From: Phycisphaerae bacterium | GTDB lineage: Bacteria > Planctomycetota > Phycisphaerae > UBA1845 > Fen-1342 | Direction of reading: 5' to 3' | Assembly: GCA_030612705.1 (NCBI GenBank) | Contig: JAUWNI010000033.1 | Coordinates: 1 to 35,411, forward strand | DNA length: 35,411 nt | Shown here: positions 1-8,266 of the stretch, one piece after another | How the letters are laid out: every line of letters begins with the position of its first letter | Numbering within the stretch: position 1 is the first letter of the stretch | Program-made: the position numbers and the translations under genes | The notes under the pieces: generated by a model | Told to the model about the DNA's origin: nothing | The model's database searches: none | What the model saw: the letters and a program-made list of their open reading frames with translations, nothing else

Positions 1-113
1 TTTAGTCCGCGCGGCGCCGCGGGGAGTATAATTTCCCCTTCCCGAAGGACCGCGCGGACTAAAGTCCGCGGCTCTTCGAGTATTGTTGCCGGCTCTGCCG
101 CGCGGGCCGTCAC
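1..113. repeat. Dispersed intergenic palindromic repeat, copy 1
   Basis: A perfect 14-bp inverted repeat (positions 1-14 and 50-63) encloses a GC-rich core and is followed by a second short palindrome around 55-70. Positions 9-90 match 33694-33776 with few mismatches, and 91-113 match 33673-33697, so the same two modules occur in swapped order at the other end of the window. No coding potential is apparent. It is a REP-like dispersed element; its function is unknown. Confidence 0.75.
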
Positions 114-182
114 GTGGCGCTCACCCGTTCGATGTAACCCCATACCCTTGCGTTACCCGCCGAACTCGACAACATTATACCT

Positions 183-3100
183 GTGACCAAACGACAACGA
201 CGCGCGAACCTGATCGCCATCCTGATCGGCCTCGCCGCAACGGCGGTAGTCCTCGCGGCCTACTCCCTCGGCCAGCTCGAGCGGCTGGAGTGGATCACGT
301 ATGACCTGCGCTTCCGCCACACCAACTCGATCCAACCCAGCGACCGGATCGTCTGCCTCGACATTACCGATCGCGACCTCGAGCTGGTCGGTCGCTGGCC
401 CTGGCCCCGCGACCTGCAAGCTTCGCTGGTAGCCGTCCCGGCCGAGTTCGGCGCGCGGGCCATCCTGCTCGACCTGACCTGGACCGAACCCGAAACCACC
501 CGCTCGATCGACCCCGACCATGCCGACATCGTTACGAAGCTCGACGAACTCGCACAAGGCGAGCCGCCCGAACGTGTCTTCCCCGATCTTGTCCTTCATA
601 ACGCAATCGCCTCGGCCGGTAACGTGTACCTCGCCTATCACCATTCCATCGTCGACCTCGAACGCGGCAGTGCATTCCGCGATCTGGTCGACCTGCTGCT
701 CAACGACAAGACCGCCGCTGCCACGCGGCTTGCTTCCGAGATCGACAAGCGGCTGCGACAGCGGATCAAAAACGACAAAGACTACGCCTTGCAGCGCCCG
801 CTCGACCGCGCCCTGATCGTCGCCGCTCTCATGCGGGATCCCGCGCTCGCTGAACAGCAATTGGCCGAGCGGCTGCAAATTGACGACGTGCGGTTCCTCG
901 AACGCGCCTTCGAGCGTTGCCGCGAAGCCACCCTGCGGTGGAAACTGACGGATTGGCTCAATGCTCAGCCACAGCGCTGGCGGGCCGACCCCGACGAGTT
1001 GGTCGCCCGCTTCTACGCCACGCTGACCGACCAGGGATTCTCCGGCAAAAGCCCCTTGAAACATGCCGTCATCCGGGCCTACCGCGAAGTGCTCAGCTAC
1101 GCTGCCACCACTCGAGAACAGCTCGCCCCGCTCGATCGCCTCGCCCCGATTACCCAATCCGTCGACGGGATCACCCCCGTGCACTTCATCCACGCCCGCG
1201 CGGCCCGCCGCTGCTGCTTCGCCAACTTCGAGCCCGACCTCGACGGTACCGTCCGCCGCGTCGCTCTGACCCGGTGCCACGAAGATCGCTTGCTCAGCCA
1301 ACTGGGCTTCTCCGTCGGCTGGGACCTGCTCGGCATCTTGGCGGACGATGTCGTGGCCGAACCACGACAAATCACGCTCACTCCCGCCGACCCGTCGCGC
1401 GGCCCGCTCGTGATCCAGCTCGATGATCGCGGACGCACGCTTATCCCCTGGGTTCGCGGACGCGAGTGGACCAAGCAGTTTACTCATCTGCCGGCCAGCG
1501 CCGTGCTCCGGCTGCACGACCTTCGTCGAAACATGAATCACAACCGCCGCGAGCTCGCCGGCCTGCGTCGGCTTGTTTTCTCCAGCGAGTTCCTGCCGGA
1601 ATTTAACGAGCTGGCCGACCTGCTCGTCGAATGCCCGGAGTTGGAGCGGCAGGCCGAGCTCGAACGCCTGCGCGGCGATAGTGAGCTCGCCGAGTTCTAT
1701 AACGAGCAAATCGTTAAGATCGAGACCGAAGCCGCCCGCGGCGAGCGTAAACTGCGAGCATTCGTCGCCCAACAGAAGGACCAGCCCGAACGGCCGCAAC
1801 GACCGGGCGAGGGTCTCTCCCCTCGAATCATCGACGACGTGCTCTACTACCTCGGTGAACTCGATCGCCTCCACGCCGCCCGCCGAGGCATCGAGAGCGA
1901 AATCGAAGACATCCGGCATCGTCTGGCACCAATCTTCCAGGACAAAATCTGCGTGGTCGGTTACGCCGCCACCTCACTGGCCGACATGGTCCCGATCCCC
2001 ACGCACCCCCGCGTCCCGGGCGTCATGGCCCACGCCAACATCCTCAACGGCTTGCTCACCGGGCAACTCGTCCGCTGGGCCACGATGCCGATCAATGTCG
2101 CGATCGTTATCGCCTTCGGCTTTGCCACCACGTTGATTGCCGCCTTCCTCCGGCCGCGCTTAGGCCTGCTGCTGGTCGCTTTCATGGTTGTGGGTTTCGT
2201 CGCGATCGGCGGAGCGCTGGCGTTTTACCGCTGGTCGTACTGGCTCGCGCTCACGCCGCCAATCGCGGTAATGCTGCTCAGCTACGTCCTGATCGCGGTC
2301 TACCGCTACATCTTCGTCGAAGGCGAACGCCGCCAACTCGCCACCGCCCTGGGCCAATACACGTCAAAGGAAATAGCCCGGCAGATGGCCGAAAACCCCG
2401 AGCTATGTCGCCGAGCCGAAATGCGCGAAGTAACCGCGGTCTTCACCGACCTCAAGGGCTTCACCAGCATCTCCGAGCGCATCGGCGCCCAACGCACCCA
2501 GGAACTGCTCAACGTATGTCTCGGTTGCTTTACCCGGGTCATGCTGCGGCACGAGGGCATGGTGAACAAATTCATCGGCGACGGCGTCTTCGCGTTCTGG
2601 AACCCGCTGATCTACCCCCAGGCCGACCACGCCCGCCGGGCCTGCGAAACCGCGGTGGATCTCCTTACCGACCTGGACGAGCTCAAGGCCGAGCAGCGCC
2701 GCCCCGGCGGCGCCCCCGCTTTCGACGAGCTAGTCATCCGCGTCGGCATCGCCACCGGAAATGCCATCGTCGGCCCCTGCGGCAGCGAGCAGAAATACGA
2801 CTACACCTGCATCGGCGACTCGGTCAACGTCGCCTCTCGACTCGAATCCGGCAACAAATTCTACGGCACCCAAATCCTCATAAACGACGTTACCCGTCAA
2901 CAGGTCGGCGACGCGTTCGAGTTCCGCCCGCTCGGCGGCGTCCGCGTCAAGGGCAAACAAGAGGCCGTCCCCGTCTACGAGCTCCTCGGCCGCGCCGGAC
3001 ACGTCCCCAACGACATTCTTGACTATGCCCGCGCCTTCGGTCAGGCCATCGCGCTGTTCCAGCAGCGCCAATGGAAAGCCGCCCTGAAAGCCTTCGAGAC

Positions 3101-3221
3101 ATGTATCCAGCACCGCCCCGACGACCTCGCCGCCGAGAGCTACCTCGAGGCCACGGCTCTCCATTTGGCCAGCCCCCCCGGCGACGACTGGACCGGCGCA
3201 ATCGAGCTAAAAGAGAAGTAG
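183..3221 (+). CDS. CHASE2-domain class III adenylate cyclase, membrane-bound
   Basis: Probably makes cAMP in response to an extracytoplasmic signal. A transmembrane helix at about residues 9-28 is followed by a CHASE2 sensor ending near residue 635 (CVVGYAA, then PGVMAHANIL). Three further transmembrane helices lie at about 640-715, then a class III cyclase domain at about 745-930 and a TPR-like C-terminus. Catalytic residues are all visible: metal-binding Asp756 (FTDLKGFT) and Asp800 (FIGDG), Lys796 and Thr875 at the substrate-choosing positions (a Lys/Thr pair points to ATP), and Asn882 and Arg886 for the transition state. The extracytoplasmic part, about 600 residues, is long for CHASE2 because of two helix-rich insertions (about 160-330 and 440-580). 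The start is GTG without a clear ribosome-binding site, so the exact N-terminus is less certain than the function. Confidence 0.9.
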   Translation: MTKRQRRANLIAILIGLAATAVVLAAYSLGQLERLEWITYDLRFRHTNSIQPSDRIVCLDITDRDLELVGRWPWPRDLQASLVAVPAEFGARAILLDLTWTEPETTRSIDPDHADIVTKLDELAQGEPPERVFPDLVLHNAIASAGNVYLAYHHSIVDLERGSAFRDLVDLLLNDKTAAATRLASEIDKRLRQRIKNDKDYALQRPLDRALIVAALMRDPALAEQQLAERLQIDDVRFLERAFERCREATLRWKLTDWLNAQPQRWRADPDELVARFYATLTDQGFSGKSPLKHAVIRAYREVLSYAATTREQLAPLDRLAPITQSVDGITPVHFIHARAARRCCFANFEPDLDGTVRRVALTRCHEDRLLSQLGFSVGWDLLGILADDVVAEPRQITLTPADPSRGPLVIQLDDRGRTLIPWVRGREWTKQFTHLPASAVLRLHDLRRNMNHNRRELAGLRRLVFSSEFLPEFNELADLLVECPELERQAELERLRGDSELAEFYNEQIVKIETEAARGERKLRAFVAQQKDQPERPQRPGEGLSPRIIDDVLYYLGELDRLHAARRGIESEIEDIRHRLAPIFQDKICVVGYAATSLADMVPIPTHPRVPGVMAHANILNGLLTGQLVRWATMPINVAIVIAFGFATTLIAAFLRPRLGLLLVAFMVVGFVAIGGALAFYRWSYWLALTPPIAVMLLSYVLIAVYRYIFVEGERRQLATALGQYTSKEIARQMAENPELCRRAEMREVTAVFTDLKGFTSISERIGAQRTQELLNVCLGCFTRVMLRHEGMVNKFIGDGVFAFWNPLIYPQADHARRACETAVDLLTDLDELKAEQRRPGGAPAFDELVIRVGIATGNAIVGPCGSEQKYDYTCIGDSVNVASRLESGNKFYGTQILINDVTRQQVGDAFEFRPLGGVRVKGKQEAVPVYELLGRAGHVPNDILDYARAFGQAIALFQQRQWKAALKAFETCIQHRPDDLAAESYLEATALHLASPPGDDWTGAIELKEK

Positions 3222-3769
3222 CAAACCGCCGGAAGAGCCGCGAACTTCAGCCCGCGTGGCACAACCTGAAAGCCTTGGAACTGCAAACGGCCGATTTCAT
3301 CTCCGTTCGCGAAGCTTTTCGTTGCATGGGTGGCCCGTCGCTTCAGCGGCGGGGGACACGAATGGACGGTCGATTCGTGTCCCCCACGGCTAAAGCCATG
3401 GGCCACCCGTACAGAGTTCAAAGTGTAAAGTGAGTGCTCTCAACGGCGCAGCCCAGCAATAATCCCAAATCGTCAATCTTCAATCGTTAATCCCCATGCC
3501 CCTTTGGTTGCGGCCAACAGCCGCGCCATGTCTTGGCGGTTCAATTCGTCTCGCAGTTTCCGGAAATCCCGGAAGAACTTTCTTTATCGGTCGCTCGGCG
3601 GCCATAATGCTTTCCGCGAGACCGCTTAACGCCGTTGGAAAGGCAGTTTGCGCTACGGATTCAGTTTAGCTTCACCGCAACCGTCCGGATAGACGATAAC
3701 CCGATAAAGGAAGGGGTTTCCGGGTAAACTCGCGCGCGTGGCCCGTGTTTCCCGCAAGCTCTGATATTC
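3222..3769. other. Intergenic region with palindromic repeat and possible gene scrap
   Basis: This 548-bp gap holds the long palindromic repeat at 3328-3408. On the minus strand, 3473-3583 gives 36 uninterrupted codons (FFRDFRKLRDELNRQ, then LLAATKGAWG) that read like the C-terminus of a small protein. They follow directly on an in-frame stop and have no start. A neighbouring minus frame beginning MAAERPIKK at about 3611 would join it by a one-base shift, so this may be a frameshifted small gene. No other feature was recognised. Confidence 0.35.
3328..3408. repeat. Long palindromic intergenic repeat, copy A
   Basis: Two 36-bp arms (3328-3363 and 3373-3408) are imperfect inverted copies around a 9-bp loop. 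The right arm and its flank are identical over about 40 bp to the right arm of the copy at 5131-5211. Each arm also contains a smaller hairpin. The transcript could fold into a very stable stem-loop and may act as a terminator or RNA-stabilising element after the cyclase gene. Confidence 0.85.
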
Positions 3770-5080
3770 ATGGTCGAACTAGAGAGAATTCCCGGCATGA
3801 CCTCTGCGACGACTAATAAAACAGCACAGCCCGATACCGCGGATACCGACGCAAATCCAAGCGAGACGCACGTTAAGCTCCAGGCTCGTGCCGAGAAATG
3901 GGCGCGGTTGTGCAAAGACCTCTCCACTCGCGCGGACGAGTTGCGCCAATTGCGCGACGAAGTCACCCCCCGCGCCAAGGAGTTGGACCAGCGCAGCCGA
4001 CAACTCGACCAGCGGGCCACGCAGATCGATGAAAAGCTCCAGCAAATCGAGGCGTTCACGACCGAGCTGAGTCGCGGAGCAAACGAGCTCCATTCCTATC
4101 GTGTCGATTTGGATCGACGCCGCGATACGTTGGAGCAGGAAAGCGCCCACGTGGCGTCACGAGAGCGCACACTGGGCTTCCAGACCGCCGAGTTGAACGA
4201 GCTCAAGGCCAAGCTCGACAAGCGGCAGGCCGTACTCGACGCCGACGCTGCCAGACTCAAGGTGCTAAAAGAGGTTTACACCGCCCAGGCGGCTGAATTG
4301 GAACCTCGCGCACAGGAGTTGGAGAATAAGCGCGTCGCGCTCGAAAACGAATCCAAGAGCAAGGCAAACGAGTTGGACGTGCGCGAGGACGCCCTTAAAA
4401 AACAGCAGGCCGCCCTCGATAACGAACTCAAGACCAGGTCGAATGAGCTGGACGCGCGTAAGGACGCCATTAAAGAACAGCGGGCCATCCTCGATGGGAA
4501 CATTGATAAACTCGACGCGCGACAAAAGCAACTCGACGCCCTGGCGGTGGAAATCGAATCCCGCACGGCGAAACTGGATCAACGGCAGGCCGCGTTAGAG
4601 GCAGACCTCGAAAAACGTCACGCGCTGATCTACGAACTCAACGCCCGGGAATCCAATCTCGACGTACGGGAAAACGACGTCAAAAACCGTCAGACCGCAC
4701 TCGGCGCCCGCGTGGCCGGACTCGAAGCCCAGGTGGCGGAACTTGAAGAACGTAAGAGAACGCTCGTCGCCTGCACCCGGAAGCTGCTCGTCTGTCAGAC
4801 CGAACTCGACGACACCACAATCAAACTGAAGAACTTCCGTCACGAACTGTACGATCTCACCGAGGAGCTTGACCAGGACTTCGGTGAGTCCGTCTCACAG
4901 GAAGGTGAGTTGCAAGCCGACATGGGAACCCGGCCGGGATGCTCGGTGCCAACACCGCCCCGCGGCGGATCGTCCCCGGCAGAGGCAACGACGAAGCTGC
5001 CGTTTTCGCCCCCCGTGTCGGCCGCGCCGCCGCGACAGCCGGCCCGCTCCGAATCGAAAGAGTGCGCCAAGAAATCCTGA
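3770..5080 (+). CDS. Long coiled-coil protein of unknown function
   Basis: Not recognised as a named family. The 436-residue product is almost entirely helical from about residue 35 to 370, dominated by repeated ELDxR/LDxRQ heptads typical of a long parallel coiled coil. The last 60 residues are a Pro/Ser-rich, probably disordered tail. No signal peptide, transmembrane segment or catalytic motif is visible, so a cytoplasmic structural or scaffolding role is the most that can be inferred. An internal ATG at 3797 (MTSATTNK) sits about 10 bases after a GAGAG and is as plausible a start as 3770, which lacks a ribosome-binding site. The gene stands alone between two copies of the same palindromic repeat (3328-3408 and 5131-5211). 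Confidence 0.7.
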   Translation: MVELERIPGMTSATTNKTAQPDTADTDANPSETHVKLQARAEKWARLCKDLSTRADELRQLRDEVTPRAKELDQRSRQLDQRATQIDEKLQQIEAFTTELSRGANELHSYRVDLDRRRDTLEQESAHVASRERTLGFQTAELNELKAKLDKRQAVLDADAARLKVLKEVYTAQAAELEPRAQELENKRVALENESKSKANELDVREDALKKQQAALDNELKTRSNELDARKDAIKEQRAILDGNIDKLDARQKQLDALAVEIESRTAKLDQRQAALEADLEKRHALIYELNARESNLDVRENDVKNRQTALGARVAGLEAQVAELEERKRTLVACTRKLLVCQTELDDTTIKLKNFRHELYDLTEELDQDFGESVSQEGELQADMGTRPGCSVPTPPRGGSSPAEATTKLPFSPPVSAAPPRQPARSESKECAKKS

Positions 5081-5130
5081 GCGCTCGCCTCGTGCTCCGC
5101 CAACGTTGATCCGATGGATCATCGTTGATT

Positions 5131-5211
5131 GGGTGGCCCACCTCTTTAGAGGTGGGGGACACGAATAGAGCTTCGATTCGTGTCCCCCACGGCTAAAGCC
5201 ATGGGCCACCC
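5131..5211. repeat. Long palindromic intergenic repeat, copy B
   Basis: Same element and orientation as at 3328-3408: left arm 5131-5166, right arm 5176-5211, with a small hairpin inside the left arm (CCTCTTTAGAGG). The right arm is identical between the two copies, while the left arms have diverged. It lies just downstream of both the coiled-coil gene and the convergent hydrogenase operon, so it could end transcripts from either side. Confidence 0.85.
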
Positions 5212-5272
5212 GCCCATCAATTGAGGTGTAACGGAGCACTTGTACCGGCCCGAGCGGAGGGCGCCCGCGTAC

Positions 5273-5650
5273 TTACTTCTTGAGCTTGGCAGCTAGGATC
5301 GTCAAGAGCGTATTGTTGTCGAGCGGCTTCTGGAAAACGCCCGCCAGCCCGAGCTCGGCATAGTCGGCGCTCATGACAAGGTCGTCACCGACCGAGCTTA
5401 GCATGTAGATCGGCGCCTGGTTCCCGAGCACCCTCAATTCCTTGACGAAGGCCACGCCGGCATCCACCTCTTCCATCATCAAGTCGAGGATGAGCAGGTC
5501 GGGATTGCTTTCCTTGTAGGCCTTGAGCCCGTCCTCGGCCGTTGCCGCCTCGGCCACCTTGTAGCCGTTACCCTCGAGCACGACCCTGAGCGCGTAACGA
5601 ATGTCCGGGTCGTCGTCGATCACCAGAATTACGTGTTTTCCGTCTTGCAT
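5273..5650 (-). CDS. Stand-alone response regulator receiver domain (CheY-like), last gene of hydrogenase operon
   Basis: A single receiver domain of 125 residues with no output domain. The acidic pocket is Asp13/Asp14 (VIDDDPD), the phosphoacceptor is Asp56 (LLILDLMM), the switch Ser is at 85-86 and the conserved Lys is Lys108 (FQKPLD). The start is the ATG at 5650 (MQDGKHV), preceded by GGGGA. A longer in-frame version up to 5719 would overlap the upstream gene and adds a Cys/Arg-rich stretch with no family similarity. Its ATG overlaps the stop codon of the upstream protease gene by one base, which implies translational coupling and shared transcription with the hydrogenase genes. No histidine kinase is in the window, so the partner is unknown. 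The family call is secure; a link to redox or hydrogen sensing is inference from position. Confidence 0.9.
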   Translation of the reverse strand: MQDGKHVILVIDDDPDIRYALRVVLEGNGYKVAEAATAEDGLKAYKESNPDLLILDLMMEEVDAGVAFVKELRVLGNQAPIYMLSSVGDDLVMSADYAELGLAGVFQKPLDNNTLLTILAAKLKK

Positions 5651-6201
5651 TATGCATCCCCGCTGGAAGCCGTGCATGCCGCCCGCGCACCCGGCTCGCC
5701 GGCGGGACGCCGGTGCCACGACTGGTGCTCGGCGGCAACTTTATCAAAGTTACCCGTCCGGAAGACCGAGATGATGAACTTCACCGCGGCCGCCAGGTTC
5801 ACCCGCGCCCGCTCCGAAAGCCGTTCGTCATACTCGTTGAATTCATAGCCGCGAATGCCGAGACAATAGCCCGGCGAGCTCGACCCAAACAACTCCTCCG
5901 CCAGTGCCAAAACCGCCGTCGGCTCGACGCTGTGACTGCTGAAGCTCAGCGCCGGCTTAGGCTCGATCCGTTCAAAATAGAACGGCTCCGGCCCCGACAC
6001 CGCCGCATCCGCGAAAATAACCGCGTCGTGTTGGGCGATCGCGGCGGCATCCTCGACCGTCAACTGATAATCCGAATCGACCGTCACCCCGGGGAGATCA
6101 AGCTGCTCGACCTCCGCGGCCAGAGCAGGCCCGAGGCCGTCGTCCAAACGGCCCGGGTTACCATAGCCGATCAACAGCACTTTCCGAGGCCGATCACCCA
6201 T
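5650..6201 (-). CDS. hoxW: [NiFe] hydrogenase maturation protease (HoxW/HycI family)
   Basis: Endopeptidase that removes the C-terminal tail of the hydrogenase large subunit after nickel insertion. The N-terminal glycine-rich motif GYGNPGRLDDGLG carries the first acidic nickel-sensing residue, and FADAAV and SSHSVEP supply the other acidic and histidine positions expected for the family. At about 183 residues it is slightly longer than typical (150-170) because of a C-terminal extension rich in Arg, Ala and Ser. The ATG at 6201 (MGDRPRK) is preferred; a TTG at 6216 would add five residues. It lies 36 bp after hoxH, its likely substrate, and overlaps the receiver gene by one base. Confidence 0.88.
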   Translation of the reverse strand: MGDRPRKVLLIGYGNPGRLDDGLGPALAAEVEQLDLPGVTVDSDYQLTVEDAAAIAQHDAVIFADAAVSGPEPFYFERIEPKPALSFSSHSVEPTAVLALAEELFGSSSPGYCLGIRGYEFNEYDERLSERARVNLAAAVKFIISVFRTGNFDKVAAEHQSWHRRPAGEPGARAACTASSGDA

Positions 6202-6237
6202 TATCTCAACACCCAACGATTAGCTATTAGCAATTCT

Positions 6238-7680
6238 TTATTTGCTCCGCCGATCGATCACGTTGCCTTCACAATCCACCAGTTCGACGACCAGCGGCAT
6301 CTGCCCGAGGGCGTGCGTCGCGCACGACAGGCACGGGTCGTAGGCGCGGATTCCCACTTCCACGTGGTTCAGCAGTCCCTCGGTGATCTCTTTGCCGTCG
6401 ATGTATTTGCGCGCGATGGAGTCCACCGCGCGATTCATCGGCTCGTTGTTGTTGGTGGTCGAGACGATCAGGTTCGCCATCGTTACTTGATCGTTCTCGT
6501 CGACCTTGTAGTGGTGGAACAACGTCCCGCGCGGCGCCTCGAGCAGGCCGACCGCCTCGCCACGCCGCTCGCCCTTGACCACTAGATCGGTCCCTTGCAG
6601 GTCCGGGTCGTGCAGCAGGTCCTTGATCTTCTCGATCGAGTGCAAAAGCTCGATCATCCGGGCCCAGTGATACGCCAGCGAAAGGTTGTTCGGCTTGTTG
6701 TCCGTAACCGCCATGAACTCCTTGCGGGCCGCCTCGGCTTCGGGCGTGTCGATGAAGTCGCAGGTATTGACCCGAGCCAGCGGGCCGACGCGGTACCAGC
6801 CTTCCTCCGGGCCGAGCGACTTGATGAAGGGGAACTTCATATACGACCACGACCGAACTTCCTCGGCGATGTAATCGTTGTACTTCTCGGGGGCAACGTG
6901 GTCGAAGATCTTCTCGCCGTCGGCCGTGATCGCCCGTATACCACCATCGTACAGATCCATCGCGCCGTCCTCGCGAATCAGCGAGAGGTGACTCGACGGG
7001 AAGGCCGCAAACTCTTTTGCGAGTTCGAGGTGCTCGACGGTGTAGTCCTTGGCGACCTTCAATGCTCCGCGACCCCATTCGACCATCTGATCCAGGTCTT
7101 TCAGGAAGCCGTCGCGCTCTTCGATCGACAGGTTCTTGTTGATCCCGCCCGGAATCGCGCCCGTGCCGTGAATCTTCTTGCCGGCGGTGGCCTTGATCAG
7201 CTCCTGACCGTACTTCCGCAGCATCACGCCCTGGACGGCGAGGTCCGGGAACTTCGCAATCACCCCGATCACGTTGCGAATCGCCACGTCGGCATCGAAA
7301 CCGAACAGCAGATCGGGTGAGCACAGGTGGAAGAAGTGCAAGGCGTGCGACTGGAGCGTCTGGCCGTAGTGCATCAGCCGGCGCATCTTCTCCGCCGTCG
7401 GCGTCAGGTTCTCACCACCGACGATACGGTCCATCGCCTTGGCGGCGGCGAGGTGGTGGCTGACCGGGCAGATTCCGCACAGCCGCTGGACCAGGACCGG
7501 CACCTCCCAGAAGGGGCGTCCCTGGACGAACCTCTCAAACCCGCGGAACTCGACGATGTGCAGCCGGGCCTGCTGTACCTTGTTTTTCTCGTCGAGCAGG
7601 ATGGTGACCTTGCCGTGCCCCTCAACACGAGTTACCGGCTCGATGACGACGCGTTTGAGCCCGTTCTTTGCGACAACCAC
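6238..7680 (-). CDS. hoxH: [NiFe] hydrogenase large subunit HoxH (group 3d-like)
   Basis: Carries the Ni-Fe active site for reversible H2 oxidation. The N-terminal pair is Cys68/Cys71 (RLCGICPVSHH) and the C-terminal pair is Cys450/Cys453 followed by His456 (DPCLSCATH). Beyond His456 there are 24 residues that the maturation protease should remove. The sequences around both motifs (GRPFWEVP before the first, ALGQMP after the second) resemble HoxH of NAD-reducing bidirectional enzymes more than uptake or energy-converting types. The protein is 480 residues, normal for the family. The start is GTG at 7680 with GGAGG nine bases upstream. It sits 22 bp after hoxY and directly before hoxW. Confidence 0.95.
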   Translation of the reverse strand: MVVAKNGLKRVVIEPVTRVEGHGKVTILLDEKNKVQQARLHIVEFRGFERFVQGRPFWEVPVLVQRLCGICPVSHHLAAAKAMDRIVGGENLTPTAEKMRRLMHYGQTLQSHALHFFHLCSPDLLFGFDADVAIRNVIGVIAKFPDLAVQGVMLRKYGQELIKATAGKKIHGTGAIPGGINKNLSIEERDGFLKDLDQMVEWGRGALKVAKDYTVEHLELAKEFAAFPSSHLSLIREDGAMDLYDGGIRAITADGEKIFDHVAPEKYNDYIAEEVRSWSYMKFPFIKSLGPEEGWYRVGPLARVNTCDFIDTPEAEAARKEFMAVTDNKPNNLSLAYHWARMIELLHSIEKIKDLLHDPDLQGTDLVVKGERRGEAVGLLEAPRGTLFHHYKVDENDQVTMANLIVSTTNNNEPMNRAVDSIARKYIDGKEITEGLLNHVEVGIRAYDPCLSCATHALGQMPLVVELVDCEGNVIDRRSK

Positions 7681-7702
7681 GATAAAAAACCTCCGCTCTC
7701 AA

Positions 7703-8248
7703 TTAGTCGTACTTGATCAGCTCGTACGGCAAATCGACGGGTTTGTCAGTTAATAACGCAACTAGTGCTTCCCAGATGGTGTCCGCCGGCGGCGGGCAGC
7801 CCGGCAGGTGATAATCGATCTTGACGACCTCGTTGCATGGATAGACCTGTTTGAGCAGCAGCGGGATCTCCGGATCGTTCGGAATCTGCCCACTGGGGTT
7901 GTAGACGGTCGGCCCGTTGAGATAAGCCTCCTCCAGACACTCCTTCAGCGGGATCGTGTTGCGCATCGCCGGAATGCCGCCCATGATCGCGCAGTCGCCG
8001 ACGGAGATCAGGATGTCGCAGTTCTTGCGGAAATCCTGGAGCACGTGCACGTTCTCATCGTTGCAGCAACCGCCCTCGATCAACCCGATCGCGCAGCGCG
8101 CGGTGAATTTCTTGATGTCGTTGATCGGCGACTTGTGGAACTCGATCAACTCCACCAGCTTCAGGATCCGGTCGTCAATGTCCAGCAACGACATGTGACA
8201 ACCGAAACAGCCACAAAGCGAGGTGGTCGCGACTTTCGGCTTGGCCAT
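7703..8248 (-). CDS. hoxY: [NiFe] hydrogenase small subunit HoxY
   Basis: Short cytoplasmic small subunit of 181 residues that holds only the proximal [4Fe-4S] cluster and passes electrons between HoxH and HoxU. The four ligands are visible as Cys14 and Cys17 (GCFGC), Cys86 (GDCAIMGG) and Cys151 (PGCPPPAD). There is no Tat signal and no medial or distal cluster domain, as expected for group 3 soluble enzymes. The ATG at 8248 (MAKPKVATTSL) follows an AAGGGAAG ribosome-binding site. It lies 18 bp after hoxU. Confidence 0.95.
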   Translation of the reverse strand: MAKPKVATTSLCGCFGCHMSLLDIDDRILKLVELIEFHKSPINDIKKFTARCAIGLIEGGCCNDENVHVLQDFRKNCDILISVGDCAIMGGIPAMRNTIPLKECLEEAYLNGPTVYNPSGQIPNDPEIPLLLKQVYPCNEVVKIDYHLPGCPPPADTIWEALVALLTDKPVDLPYELIKYD

Positions 8249-8266
8249 GGTTAGCTTCCCTTATTC

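Noticed and set aside
153-1919. 588-codon minus-strand frame opposite the cyclase
   Set aside because: Antisense shadow; composition is typical of reverse-frame translation and no family is recognisable.
3140-3421. Short frames encoding VAHGFSRGGHES in two places
   Set aside because: This peptide is just the translation of the palindromic repeat and not a conserved protein.
3328-5211. Repeated palindromes as a possible CRISPR array
   Set aside because: Only two copies 1.8 kb apart with a gene between them; no regular spacers.
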